A stretch of 64,000 nt of DNA from Geothrix oryzisoli (GTDB lineage: Bacteria > Acidobacteriota > Holophagae > Holophagales > Holophagaceae). The notes below the pieces were generated by a model. The model saw only the letters and a program-made list of their open reading frames with translations, did no database searches and was not told where the DNA came from. Made by a program: the position numbers and the translations under genes. The stretch lies in the NCBI RefSeq assembly GCF_022808865.1, contig NZ_JAKZLB010000005.1:213786-277785 (forward strand), in the 5' to 3' direction. Below, in pieces: positions 41,626 through 51,900 of the stretch (its first letter is position 1; every line of letters begins with the position of its first letter).

Positions 41626-42153
41626 ATGCGGTCCACCCCCCCATCCCGAACCCAGCGCGGCTTCACCATGGCCCTGGCCCTGGCCCTGGCCGTGGTGATG
41701 GGCGTGATGCTCATGCAGATCGGTCCCCGGCTGAGCGCCGAGGTCCAGCGGGAGAATGAAGCCGAGCTGATCTTCCGGGGTGAGGCCATCGCCTCGGCCC
41801 TCCGGACCTATTTCGCCCAGACCAAGCACTATCCTGCGGACCTGGACGAGGTGATGAAGGTCCGGCCGCGGATCCTGCGGCAGAAATACCTGGATCCCAT
41901 GACCGGCAACGGCGAGTGGCAGTTCGTCACCCAGGTGCAGGCGGGAGCCTCCGGCGATACGCAGGGGCTTCCCATCGTGGGGGTGCGCAGCCGCTCGGAC
42001 AAGGACAGCATCCACGTCTACCAGGGCAAGACCCTGGTGAAGGACTGGCTGTTCTCGGCCGACGAGAACCTCCTCGGGGGCGGAGCCACCACGGAGAACG
42101 AACGGACCCTGCGCAGCCTGCGGGGAACCACGCCGACTCCCCCGAAGCCCTGA
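41626..42153 (+). CDS. Pseudopilin-like (GspG-like) exported protein
   Basis: A 175-residue protein. A type IV prepilin-like N-terminus (RGFTMALALALAVVMGVML) with cleavage after the Gly is followed by a globular region: ENEAELIFRGEAIASALRTYFAQTKHYPADLDEV and KYLDPMTGNGEWQ, both typical of T2SS/type IV minor pilins. The usual Glu at position 5 of the mature chain is replaced by Leu (FTMAL). It is probably a minor or divergent pseudopilin. It lies between the HD-GYP gene and a PBP4-type gene, a combination suggesting envelope work. Confidence 0.75.
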   Translation: MRSTPPSRTQRGFTMALALALAVVMGVMLMQIGPRLSAEVQRENEAELIFRGEAIASALRTYFAQTKHYPADLDEVMKVRPRILRQKYLDPMTGNGEWQFVTQVQAGASGDTQGLPIVGVRSRSDKDSIHVYQGKTLVKDWLFSADENLLGGGATTENERTLRSLRGTTPTPPKP

Positions 42154-42159
42154 GGTCCC

Positions 42160-43299
42160 ATGCGGTCGTTTTTCCTGATTACCTCGATGCTGATGGCCGG
42201 CCTGTCCTTGGCGGCCCAGAGTGCCCGGACCTGGGCGCGGGGCCTGGAGGCCCGCGGGATCGCCGTGTCCGCTGGGATCTGGGACATCGAGACTGGCAAG
42301 GCGCTGGAGCTCTACGATGACGGGGTGGCCCTCGTGCCCGCCAGCACCACGAAAGTGGTCAGCACCTACGCGCTGCTGAAATCGCTGAAACCCGATGCCA
42401 CCATCGAGACCGAAGTGTGGGGCGATCTCAGGGATGGCGTGGTCCAGGGGGACCTGGTCTTCAAGGGCGACGGCGATCCCCTCTTCACCAGCGAGCGCAT
42501 CTGGATGCTGGCCCAGTCGCTGAAGAAGGAGGGCGTCCGGCGGGTCACCGGCAGCATCCGGCTGGACCAGAGCGCCTTCGACGCCCAGCCGGAGCCCCAG
42601 GGTTGGGAGAACACCTCCGCCGACACCCTGCCCGTCGTGCGGGCCCTGTCCGTGGACTTCAACCGGGACGAGAACGGACGCATCGTGGTCGATCCGGACC
42701 GCCTGGCGCGGGAGACCATCCTGCGGATCCTCCGGGAGACGGGCATCACCGTGGAAGGCGGTGGCAACGGGCCGGTGGTTCCGCGGAAGCTGGCGGCCTG
42801 GACCTCGCCGCCCCTGCGGGCCCTGGTGCAGGACATCAACAAGTGGTCCAACAACTTCATGATCGAGATGCTCATCCGCCGCTTCGGGGCGGGCTCCTGG
42901 CCCCGCGGGGTCCAGCGCGTGCAGGCCTTCTACCAGGCCGCCTTCAACCTGGGGCCGGAGGCCATCCAGATCACGGACGGGTCCGGTCTGAGCAAGGACA
43001 ACCGCCTGTCGGCCCGCACCCTGGCCATCATCCTGCGGGGGGCGTACCACGACTTCGAGGTGGGCCCCGAGTTCGTCTCCTCGTTGAAGATCATCGGAGG
43101 CGAGCCCTGGCGGCTGAAGGTGAAGGATCCCAACCTCACCCGGCGGGTGCGGGTGAAGACGGGCCACCTCGACCGGGTCACGAGCCTCTGCGGCTACCTC
43201 CAGACTCTGGACGGGAAGGTGCGGGTGTTCGCCATCCTGCTGAACGGCCCCGCGCGGGACGAGGATGTCTGGGAGCAGATCTCCCGCTGGGCGAACTGA
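42160..43299 (+). CDS. dacB: D-alanyl-D-alanine carboxypeptidase/endopeptidase (PBP4, S13)
   Basis: A 379-residue periplasmic protein with a signal peptide (FFLITSMLMAGLSLAAQ). The three active-site motifs of the S13 family are all present: STTK (S62, K65), SNN (S230) and KTG (333-335). It trims or cleaves peptidoglycan peptides. At 379 residues it is shorter than the E. coli enzyme (477), as in many phyla with a reduced inserted domain. It begins six bases after the pseudopilin gene. Confidence 0.92.
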   Translation: MRSFFLITSMLMAGLSLAAQSARTWARGLEARGIAVSAGIWDIETGKALELYDDGVALVPASTTKVVSTYALLKSLKPDATIETEVWGDLRDGVVQGDLVFKGDGDPLFTSERIWMLAQSLKKEGVRRVTGSIRLDQSAFDAQPEPQGWENTSADTLPVVRALSVDFNRDENGRIVVDPDRLARETILRILRETGITVEGGGNGPVVPRKLAAWTSPPLRALVQDINKWSNNFMIEMLIRRFGAGSWPRGVQRVQAFYQAAFNLGPEAIQITDGSGLSKDNRLSARTLAIILRGAYHDFEVGPEFVSSLKIIGGEPWRLKVKDPNLTRRVRVKTGHLDRVTSLCGYLQTLDGKVRVFAILLNGPARDEDVWEQISRWAN

Positions 43300-43348
43300 T
43301 GCCGTTCAGCCCTTGCGCGTCCAGCCGCCCGGCGGCGATGCTGGATCC

Positions 43349-44251
43349 ATGGATGGAACATCGGTGGGGACGCCGGATCCGAGAGGCCTGGCGGCCCTGA
43401 TCCTCGGGGCTTCGCTCCTGGGGTTCGCGGCCATGCTCGTGCGCTGGGCCGCCCCCGCAGGGCCCCTGGCGGTGGGCTTCTACCGCATGGCCATCGCCCT
43501 GCCGCCTGTGGCCTGGCTGGCCTGGCGGGCCCGGGCCTCCGCGCGTCCCGGCCTCGGCCGCGCCCGCCTCTGGGCCGGCGTGGCGGGGCTCTGCTTCGTG
43601 GGCGACCTGTGGATGTGGCACTCCTCCCTGCACCACACGAGCGCCGCCAACGCCACGCTGCTGGTCACCCTGGCACCCATCTGGGTGGCCGTGGTCTCCG
43701 TGCTCTGGCTGGGGGCGAAGCTGCGGCGCCGCTTCTGGTTGGGCGTGGGCCTCGCCCTGGCCGGCGCCCTGGTGCTGGGCCTGGCCAAGGGGGCGCGCTG
43801 GGGTACGGGACTGGGCGAGCTGCTGGGAGCCCTGGCCTCCCTGGCCTACGGCGCCTTCACCCTGGCCCTGGGCCGCGCCCGCCAGGAGCTCAGCGCCCCG
43901 GAGGCCCTGTTCTGGGTGGTCCTCTGGTGCGGGCTGGGCTTCGGCCTGCTGGGCCTGGTCCAGGGCGAGGCCTTCACCGGCTATCCCACCCGCGCCTGGT
44001 GGGCCCTGGCGGGCCTGGGGCTGGGCGTGCAGGTCGTGGCCTGGTGGCTCATCACCTGGGGCATGGGCCACGTGTCCACGAACCTGGGCGCCATGGGCCT
44101 CATGACCCAGCCCGTGGCCACGGTCATCCTGGGCTGGTTCCTGCTGGGGGAATCCGTGAAGCCCATGCAGGGGCTGGGCACGCTCCTGGTGCTCGCAGGC
44201 ATCGCCGCCTGCGCCTTCGCGCCACCCGTGACGGCGCCCGGGAAGGCCTGA
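43349..44251 (+). CDS. EamA/DMT family transporter
   Basis: A 300-residue protein with ten predicted membrane helices in two EamA halves. The first half ends with GVGLALAGALVLGLAKG, the second with PVATVILGWFLLGESVKPMQGLGTLLVLAGI. This is the drug/metabolite transporter fold; substrate unknown. ATG 43349 is used; earlier in-frame starts would overlap dacB. It follows dacB by 49 bases and is convergent with the porin gene. Confidence 0.9.
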   Translation: MDGTSVGTPDPRGLAALILGASLLGFAAMLVRWAAPAGPLAVGFYRMAIALPPVAWLAWRARASARPGLGRARLWAGVAGLCFVGDLWMWHSSLHHTSAANATLLVTLAPIWVAVVSVLWLGAKLRRRFWLGVGLALAGALVLGLAKGARWGTGLGELLGALASLAYGAFTLALGRARQELSAPEALFWVVLWCGLGFGLLGLVQGEAFTGYPTRAWWALAGLGLGVQVVAWWLITWGMGHVSTNLGAMGLMTQPVATVILGWFLLGESVKPMQGLGTLLVLAGIAACAFAPPVTAPGKA

Positions 44252-44273
44252 TCGCCGGGGCCGTGCCTTCCGG

Positions 44274-45584
44274 TCAGAGCTGCAGGTGGAGACGCAGGCC
44301 GCAGAGTGTGGCCGGGCCACGGTCGCGGTTGAAGGCGAGGTGCTCGAAGCGCTGGACCTCGAGGCTGAAGGAGCCGAAGGAGCCGAGGGCCAGGGCGTAG
44401 TAGGCGTCCAGCACGCGCTCGGCCCGATAGGCCAGGCGGCCGTCGCCCACCATGAAGCCGTACCCGCCGGCCGCCAGGTAGTCGCGGTGGTCCTGGTTGA
44501 GTCCGTTGGCGGCGAAGCCGAGGCCGACCCGGTCGCCCCCGCGGCCCCAGGCCCTGCCGCTGGCGGACAGGCCCATGGACAGGGTCCGCTCCACTTCCGT
44601 GAAGGCCCAGGATTCCGTCTTCCCGTCGTTCCAGCCGGCCCGGAGGAACAGGCCCAGGTCCGGGGTGACGGCCTGCTCGGCATTGAGGCCGAACCCGTGC
44701 TTGGCCCGGCCCGGCGTGCGAGTGGCCGTCACGTCCGGGGCCGCGGGCGCCAGCGCGAGGGCCTCCCCGTAGGAGCCCATGCGCGCGTGGTTCTGGAAGG
44801 CGAGCAGGCGCAGGGCGCCCTTCTGGCCGCCGAGCTCGTAATCGTGCTCCAGCTCGATGACCTCGCCATGCGCATGGCGGACATCGTGGTCCAGCTCCAG
44901 CTGGTTCGCCTCCCGCGGCTCCATGAGGGACCCGGCCCGCAGGGCCCAGTCGTCGTGGAGCCACTCCAGGGCTACGCCCCAGGTGTAGCCGCGCGTATCG
45001 GCCGGGTAGTCCCAGGCCGCGTTCGCCCACAGGCTCCAGTTGTTGAACTGGGTGCGGGCGTCATGGCTGTAGGTGTTCGCATCGAAGATGTCCGTTCCCG
45101 ACAGCTTGCCGGCGGTGAGCACCACGCGGCGGCGGCTCTGGCGGGTGGCCACCTGGTTGGGGCCGTCCGCCACGGCCTCCGTGGGTTCGCCCAGGTTCCA
45201 GGTCTGGCGCAGGAAGAGCCGGGCCAGGCCCACCTTGAGCGTCGTGCTGTCCACGCGGTAGGTCTCCCCGTTCGGAGGGGCGGCGAGGCCCAGCACCCGG
45301 CTGACCCCGGCGCCCGCGAAGGCCTCGGCGTTGGTATAGAGCTCCGTGCCCTCCCACAGCCGACGGCCGACGAAGAAGGTGGTCGTGTAGGACCCCCGGA
45401 CCTCCCGGCGGTCCTGGAGGCTGTTGTCGCCCTCGTAGGGAGCGGTGAACCCGCCGTGGCCCTGCAGCTGATAGGTGAGCTGGGCGTGGAGGGACCAGGG
45501 CTCCGGGGCGGGGGCCTCGGGGGCCTGGGCAGCCAGGGCCACGGGCAGGCAGAGACAGGCAAAGGGGAGCAGACGCTTCGTCAT
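44274..45584 (-). CDS. Carbohydrate-porin-like outer-membrane protein
   Basis: A 436-residue protein with a signal peptide (LLPFACLCLPVALAAQA). The sequence has SLHAQLTYQLQGHGGF, KVGLARLFLRQTWNLG, VVLTAGKLSGTDIFDANTY and FNNWSLWANAAWDYPADTRGYTWG, which resemble OprB-type carbohydrate porins, and ends in a beta strand (CGLRLHLQL). It is the last gene of the permease-ATPase-porin operon, 39 bases after the ATPase gene, and may supply the importer across the outer membrane. The solute is unknown. Confidence 0.82.
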   Translation of the reverse strand: MTKRLLPFACLCLPVALAAQAPEAPAPEPWSLHAQLTYQLQGHGGFTAPYEGDNSLQDRREVRGSYTTTFFVGRRLWEGTELYTNAEAFAGAGVSRVLGLAAPPNGETYRVDSTTLKVGLARLFLRQTWNLGEPTEAVADGPNQVATRQSRRRVVLTAGKLSGTDIFDANTYSHDARTQFNNWSLWANAAWDYPADTRGYTWGVALEWLHDDWALRAGSLMEPREANQLELDHDVRHAHGEVIELEHDYELGGQKGALRLLAFQNHARMGSYGEALALAPAAPDVTATRTPGRAKHGFGLNAEQAVTPDLGLFLRAGWNDGKTESWAFTEVERTLSMGLSASGRAWGRGGDRVGLGFAANGLNQDHRDYLAAGGYGFMVGDGRLAYRAERVLDAYYALALGSFGSFSLEVQRFEHLAFNRDRGPATLCGLRLHLQL

Positions 45585-45623
45585 GGCGCGATCCGATCGG
45601 ACTCAGGTTGGGGGCTGGCGCGG

Positions 45624-46907
45624 CTACTCCGGCGTGAGGACGCCGCGCTCCTCGCGGTAGGCGAAGAGTTCCCCGAAGCGGCCCCAGGCGACGAGCGTCT
45701 CGAAGGTCAGTTCCGGATTCTCCATGGGCAGGCGGGAATGGATCTCGGCCAGGACCTCCTCCCGCGCCAGCTTGCCCTCGTGGAACTCCAGCATGTCCCG
45801 GATGACGCGGAAGAGCTTGAGGTCCAGCAGGCGCTCCTTCCAGATCTCCTTGCGCTCCTCCATGCCGGCCCGGATGAAGCGGGTGCCCAGCGGCGTCAGC
45901 AGCACCATGCGCTTGGGCGTATCCACGAGATCGAGCATCTCCGCGGCCTTCACCGAGGCGAGCACCTTCTCGAACGGCACGTGGGTGGCGGCCACCACCT
46001 GGAACAGTTCCGAGCTGCCGCCCTGCGTCTCGAGGTACTCCATGAGGCCGAGGATGTCCGTGCTCTGGGAGTTCGGCAGGGGCTCGATCATGTCGGGCAC
46101 CAGCGAAGGCTCCACGGTGCTCACCTGGATGTCCGGCAGCTCCGTGGAGGTGATGATGTCGTGCAGCTGATCCACCAGCCGGAGGAACTCGGGGGAGCGC
46201 ATGTCCCGGGGGCGGGGCAGGGAGTTGTCCACGATGGTGCGCACCCGGCCTGGATTGGCCGACAGCACGGCGATGCGGTCCGCCATGTAGACGACTTCCT
46301 TGATGTCGTGGCTGACCATCAGGATGGAGGAGGGGTTGCGCTCGGCGTCCTCCCAGATGTCCAGGATCTCCGCCCGGAGACCCTCGGCCGTGAGGGCGTC
46401 GACCTGGCTGAAGGGTTCGTCCATGAAGAGGATCTCGGGGTCCACGCTGAGGGCGCGGGCCATGCCCACGCGCTGCTTCATGCCGCCGGACAGCTCGCGG
46501 GGGTAGGCTTCCTCGAAGCCCTCCAGGCCCACCAGCGTGATGGCGCGGTCGGCCCGGGAGCGCACCTCCTCCTCGGGCATGCCCTTGGCGCGGAGCACGG
46601 TGCGGACGTTCTCCTCCACGGTCATCCACGGGTAGAGGGCGAAGCCCTGGAAGACGATGGATACGCCCGGGTTCAGGGCGTCCAGCTTCGAGCCGTGGTA
46701 GCGGACGTCGCCCTTGGTGGGATCGATGAGGCCCGCGAGGATGCGGAGGATGGTGGACTTCCCGCAGCCCGAGGGCCCGATGAGGCAGAGCACCTCGTTG
46801 GGGCGGATGTCGAGGTTGATGTCCTCCAGGACGCGCAGCGTGTTGCCGCCGCCGCGGTCGAAGGACTTCTGGACGGCCTTGAGTTCGCAGATCGGAGCAT
46901 CAGCCAT
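45624..46907 (-). CDS. NitT/TauT-type ABC transporter ATPase with C-terminal associated domain
   Basis: A 427-residue ATPase. Walker A GPSGCGKST (about 42-50), Q-loop VFQGFALYPWMTVEENV, signature ELSGGMKQRVGMARAL, Walker B ILFMDEPFSQVD and H-loop VSHDIKEVV, as in nitrate/sulfonate/taurine importers. Residues about 290-420 are an extra AAA-associated C-terminal domain (DILGLMEYLETQGGSSELFQV ... EFHEGKLAREEVL) that is probably regulatory. It starts seven bases after the permease gene. Confidence 0.92.
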   Translation of the reverse strand: MADAPICELKAVQKSFDRGGGNTLRVLEDINLDIRPNEVLCLIGPSGCGKSTILRILAGLIDPTKGDVRYHGSKLDALNPGVSIVFQGFALYPWMTVEENVRTVLRAKGMPEEEVRSRADRAITLVGLEGFEEAYPRELSGGMKQRVGMARALSVDPEILFMDEPFSQVDALTAEGLRAEILDIWEDAERNPSSILMVSHDIKEVVYMADRIAVLSANPGRVRTIVDNSLPRPRDMRSPEFLRLVDQLHDIITSTELPDIQVSTVEPSLVPDMIEPLPNSQSTDILGLMEYLETQGGSSELFQVVAATHVPFEKVLASVKAAEMLDLVDTPKRMVLLTPLGTRFIRAGMEERKEIWKERLLDLKLFRVIRDMLEFHEGKLAREEVLAEIHSRLPMENPELTFETLVAWGRFGELFAYREERGVLTPE

Positions 46908-46914
46908 GGCGCAC

Positions 46915-48663
46915 CTATTTCGTCAGAGAGTAGCGGGTGGACGCGAGCTTGTAGCAGGGCTTCCAGACCAGTCGGTTGAAGACGACGACCAGCGTGGACA
47001 TGAGGATCACGCCCGCCGCCAGCATGGGCAGGTCCTTGTGGTAGGCCGCGGCGCTGACGGTGGAGCCCAGGCCCCAGGTGCTCAGCACCTGCCCCTTGAT
47101 CTCGGCGTACTCGGCCACGATGCTGGCGTTCCAGGCGCCCCCCGCCGCGGTCACCCAGCCCGTCACCAGGTAGGGGAAGATCGCGGGCAGGTACAGGGCC
47201 TTCATGCGCTGCCAGCGCGAGAGGCGGAAGCTGGTGGCCGCCTCCCGGAGGTCGCCGGGAATGGCCATGGCGCCCGCAATGACGTTGAAGAGGATGTACC
47301 ACTGCGTGCCCAGGAGCATGAGCAGGATGCAGCCGTAGTTCAGGCCCACGCCAAAGGTGGCCAGCGCGGCGATGACCACGGGGAAGAGCATGGGCGCGGG
47401 GAAGGAGGCGGCCACCTGGACCACGGGCTGGAGGATCTTCGACAGGCGGGGCGACAGGCCGATGGCCAGGCCGGCGGGAACGGCCCAGAGGGTGCCGATG
47501 AGTGTGGAGATGAGCACTCGGGAGAGGGTGAGGCCCCCGGCCTTCAGCAGATCCCACCAGCGCATGGCCGGAATCGTGTGCAGGAAGCCGAAGAGCTTGA
47601 AGGCGGAGAGGACCGACAGGGCGGCCAGCACCGCCAGCGCCACGTTGGCGACCCACCGTCCCCCGCGCAGGCGCGGGGACATGCGCCGTTCAGGCCGGCC
47701 CGCGGGCAGGGGCATCGGCGGATAGACGCCCCGCACCAGGTGGGCGCGGCGGGCCTCCAGCCAGCGGATGAGCCTGGACCGGCGGATCAGCTTCAGCAGC
47801 CAGCTCCGGGGTGCCTCGGCCTGGCTGGTCTCCTCCACCCGGAAGCGCTGGGCCCAGACCACCACCGGGCGCCAGAGCACCTGATCCAGGAAGACGATCA
47901 TGATGACCATGGCGAGGATGGCGTAGACCATCGCGGGCACGTTGCCCTGCTCCACCGCCACGCTCATGTAGGAGCCGAGGCCCGGCAGGCGGAAGTCCTT
48001 GTCGCCGAGCTTGAAGGCCTCGGTGATCATGAGGAAGAACCAGCCGCCGGCCATGCTCATCATGCTGTTCCAGACCAGCCCCGTGGTGCCGTAGGGCAGC
48101 TCCACCCACTTGAAGCGCTGCCACCAGCTGAAGCCGTAGACCGTGGCGGACTCCTGCATGTCCTGGGGCACGGATTTCAGCGAGTGGTACAGGCTGAAGG
48201 TCATGTTCCAGGCCTGCCCCGTGAAGATCATCACCACCGCGGCCAGCTCAAGCCCCAGGTTGCTGTGGGGGAACATGGCCACCAGGGCCAGCACCAGGCC
48301 GGGCATGAACCCCAGCACGGGGATGCTCTGGAGGATGTCCAGCAGGGGGATCAGCAGCTTCTCGGCGCGGCGGTCCTTGGCCGCCCAGAAGGCGTAGACC
48401 AGGGTGAAGGCGAGGCTGCAGATGTAGGCCGCCAGGCCGCGCATCATGGAGAAGAAGGTGTACTTGGGCAGGGCGAGGGGGGAGAGGTCGATCTCCACCA
48501 TGGGACGGTGCTGGCCGGTCCACTGCCGTCCCATGACCACCAGGCCGTAGAGGATGGCGCAGCCTGCCAGGAGGACCAGGAGGTCCACCCAGCGGCGGCG
48601 CTTGATGGGGTACATGAGGGCCGTGGCCTGGCCCCAGACGGTGTCGAGCAAGCGGTGGATCAT
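46915..48663 (-). CDS. ABC transporter permease with two fused permease domains
   Basis: A 582-residue protein carrying two BPD_transp_1 domains (about 65-290 and about 370-570). EAA-loop-like parts are ESATVYGFSWWQRFKWVELP in the first and EAATSFRLSRWQRMKALYLP in the second. It pairs with the downstream ATPase as the inner-membrane part of a NitT/TauT-like importer; with both halves in one chain, no second permease gene is needed. No periplasmic binding protein is encoded in this operon. Confidence 0.92.
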   Translation of the reverse strand: MIHRLLDTVWGQATALMYPIKRRRWVDLLVLLAGCAILYGLVVMGRQWTGQHRPMVEIDLSPLALPKYTFFSMMRGLAAYICSLAFTLVYAFWAAKDRRAEKLLIPLLDILQSIPVLGFMPGLVLALVAMFPHSNLGLELAAVVMIFTGQAWNMTFSLYHSLKSVPQDMQESATVYGFSWWQRFKWVELPYGTTGLVWNSMMSMAGGWFFLMITEAFKLGDKDFRLPGLGSYMSVAVEQGNVPAMVYAILAMVIMIVFLDQVLWRPVVVWAQRFRVEETSQAEAPRSWLLKLIRRSRLIRWLEARRAHLVRGVYPPMPLPAGRPERRMSPRLRGGRWVANVALAVLAALSVLSAFKLFGFLHTIPAMRWWDLLKAGGLTLSRVLISTLIGTLWAVPAGLAIGLSPRLSKILQPVVQVAASFPAPMLFPVVIAALATFGVGLNYGCILLMLLGTQWYILFNVIAGAMAIPGDLREAATSFRLSRWQRMKALYLPAIFPYLVTGWVTAAGGAWNASIVAEYAEIKGQVLSTWGLGSTVSAAAYHKDLPMLAAGVILMSTLVVVFNRLVWKPCYKLASTRYSLTK

Positions 48664-48957
48664 GGCCGGTCCGGAGGAGCGGATGGGGCGCTGCTGGGCG
48701 CGCCGCCATCCCGTTCAGGGGGCGGATTCAGGGGAGCCGGTAAAACGCGGGAGGGCCGCCTCAGCGGGCGGCGCGACACGACGGAGGTTCGGAAAGGTCG
48801 GATTGTCGTCCCATCGAACCTCCTTTCCGGCGCCAGGGCCATGGCCAGTCTGACCCCCGGCCCCGCCCCGGTCAACACGGGAAGCGCTTCACCTGCGGAC
48901 TCAAAGGGGGCACCATGAACGGTTCATCGAGGAGCGGAATCGTGCGGAAGGGCAGCC
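48664..48957. promoter_or_regulatory. Divergent promoter region with a 9-bp inverted repeat
   Basis: A 294-base gap between the ABC operon and the kinase-TPR gene. It contains GGAGGTTCG (48783-48791) and CGAACCTCC (48815-48823), a perfect dyad with a 23-base spacing. This could be an operator or an RNA hairpin; there is no T-run. No gene was seen. The kinase ATG has GGAAGGG in front. Confidence 0.5.
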
Positions 48958-51900
48958 ATGGCCACCGCTGAGGAGCGGGTGCTGGCCTTGGCCGTGGCCC
49001 GCGGCTTCCTCGAACCCGGTGACATCAGCGGCCAGCTGGAGGACCTGGTGGCCTCGGGGCGCCTGGGCGAGGGGGATCGCCGCCTGCTGGAGCAGGAACT
49101 GGCCGACCTGGAGGCGGCGGAGGCGGACCACTGGTCCATGGAGATCACCGCGCAGGGACCCGGGGTGCCCGATGGACCGGCGACGGGCGCAGGGCCCCGG
49201 ACCGATCCATCGGGACCCGGTCCAGAGGCGTCCATGCCTCCGGCCAGGCCCCGGCAGAGCGGGGTCTTCCGGGCCCGGACCCTCGACCGGTGGGGGCGGT
49301 TCGAGTCCCTGGAGCTGATCGGCGAAGGGGGCATGGGCCGGGTCTTCCGGGCCACGGACTCCCGCCTCCGCCGGGTGGTGGCGCTGAAGCTCCTCCGGCG
49401 GGGCGATCCGGCGCTCCTCCAGCGGTTCGTCCAGGAGGCCCAGCTCCAGGCCCGGGTGGACCATCCGAACGTCTGCCGGGTGCATGAGGTGGGCGAGTGG
49501 CGCGGCCAGCCCTACATCGTGATGCAGTTCATCAATGGGGAGACCCTCCGGAGGGCCGCGCCCGCATTGTCGCTGGAGGCGCTGCTGCGGCTCATGACGG
49601 AGGTCTGCGAAGGCGTCCATGCCGCCCACCGCGTGGGCCTCATCCACCGGGACCTGAACCCGGCCAACCTCATGGTGGAGCGGCTGGAGGATGGGTCCAC
49701 CCGGGCCTGCGTGCTCGATTTCGGGCTGGCCCGGGGCCTCGAGGGCGGCCGATTCACGGAAACCGGCCAGGTGATGGGCACGGTCAGCTACATGTCCCCC
49801 GAGCAGGCGCGCGGGAAGGCGGCCCTGCTGGACCGCCGCACGGATGTCTATTCCCTGGGCGCCACCCTCTACGAGCTGCTGACCGGGGATCCGCCCTTCG
49901 GAGGGGAAGGGCTCGACTGCATGACGCGCATCGTGAAGGACGACCCGGTGCCCGTCAGGACGCGGGTACCCACGATCCCGGCCGACCTCGACACCGTGGT
50001 GCACACCTGCCTCCAGAAGGATCCGCGCCGGCGCTATGCCACCGCCCGGGCCCTGGGGGAGGACCTCCAGCGCATCCTCGAAGGTGAGCCCATCGAGGCC
50101 CGGGCGGCGACGCCGGTGGAGCGGCTGGTCCACTGGGCCCGGCGGCGCAGGGCCCTGGTGACGACTTCGGCCGCCGTCTGTCTTTCCATGGTGGTCTTCG
50201 GCGGGTTCGCCGTGCGGGAGCGGCTGCGGGCCCAGGCCCAGGCCGCCCACGCCCAGCGTTTCGCCCAGGCCGCCGAGCGCATCGAGGCCCTGGCCCGCTA
50301 CCTGCGGATCCAGCCGGCACGGGATCTGACCCGCGATCAGGTGGACCTGAGGGCCCGCGTCGAGGCCCTGTCCCGGGAGGTCCAGGCCGCCGGATCCCTG
50401 GCCGAGGCACCGGGCGCCTACGCGCTGGGGCGGGCCCGTCTCGCCCTGGACGATCCCTCCGGGGCCCGGCTGCAGCTGGAACGGGCCTGGGCCCTGGGGT
50501 TCCGGGCGCCTGAGGCGGCCCATGCCGAGGGCCGGGCCCTGGCTGCGATCTACCAGGTCGAACAGGGGAAGGCCTATGCGCTGCCCGACCCGGACCTGAG
50601 GCAGCGGCGGCTGGAGGAGCTGAAGCGGACGCTGAGGATCCCCGCGGCCGACTGGCTGCGGCGCGGGGCCCAGGCCAGCCTGGAACCCCCGGCCTTCCGG
50701 ACGGGGCTGCTCATGCTGATGGAGGGACAGCCCCAGGAGGCGGTCCGGCTGGCGCGGGAGGCCCAGACCCAGGCCCCCTGGTTCTATGAGGCCCTGCGGC
50801 TGGAGGCGGAGGCTTGGCTGGCCCAGGCGCGGGCCGCCCAGGAAGAGCAGGTCGCCCAGCCCGCCCTGGCGGCGGCGGGCCGGGCCCTGGCCCAGGCGGA
50901 ACTCCGGGCGCCCTGCGATGTGGACCTCCTCCGCCTGGATCTGCGGCGCTGGCAGGAGGCCGTGGCGCTGGGCTGGCAGTCGGGGGCGGATCCCAGAGTC
51001 CCGGTCCAGGCCCAGGTGGCGGTGGCCGACCGCTGGGCCGCGCTGGAGCCCACCGACGCTGAACCTCTGGCTTGGCGGGCCCGCGCCAGGGGGGAACTGG
51101 CCCGGTACCTGACCTTCAGGGAAACCGATCCCGGGGTTTGGCTGACCCAGGCCCGGCAGGACGCGGAGGAGGCCCTGCGGCGGGACCCCAGTGAAGTCGA
51201 GGCCTTCGCGGCCCAGGCTTCGGTCCTGCGCACGGAAGGTTTCCGCCTGCTGAGCCGGGGCGCGGATCCCTCGCAACGCCTGCAGGAGGCCATGGCCACC
51301 GCCGACCAAGGCCTCCGCCTCGATCCCGGGCACATCGTCCTGATGAACATCCGCAATTCCGCCCTGCTGGCCTGGATCGATCACGCTCGCCTGGGCGGCA
51401 CCTACCGGCGCGCCGCCGTGCTGCCCTACCTCCAGGCGGCCCGGGCCGAGGCGGAGGCCCATCCTGAAGATGCCTACTACCAGGCGAACCTGGGCGGGGT
51501 GGCCCAGGCCGTGGCGAAGGCCGAGTTGGCCTCCGGCCAGGATCCAGCCGCGGACGCGGAGGAGGCCGTCCGGGCCTATGAAGCGGGTCTGAGGCTCCAG
51601 CCGCAGCATGCCGGGCTTCACCGGGGCGTTCTCATCGCCCGGGCCGTCCAGGCCCGGGCCATGGTCCGGAAGGGGGGCGACCTCTCCATGGTGGTGGAGC
51701 AGGCCCGGGCTGCGTTCCGGCGGGCCCAGAGGGCCGACGTGCCCCTCTCGACCGTGGCACCGTTCTTCCTGGATGTCCTCACCTCGGCGGCGACCCGGGC
51801 CCTGGCGGAGGGCCGCGAGGCCGGCCCGTACCTGGACGAGGCGGGCCTGGTGCCCATCCAGCAGGACCGCAGCTCGGAGGATCCGGTGGAACTGGGCACG

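Noticed and set aside
39124..43167. 1347-codon minus-strand open frame over fabD-like, HD-GYP, pseudopilin and dacB genes
   Set aside because: Four recognisable proteins occupy the plus strand; the minus frame has no motifs.
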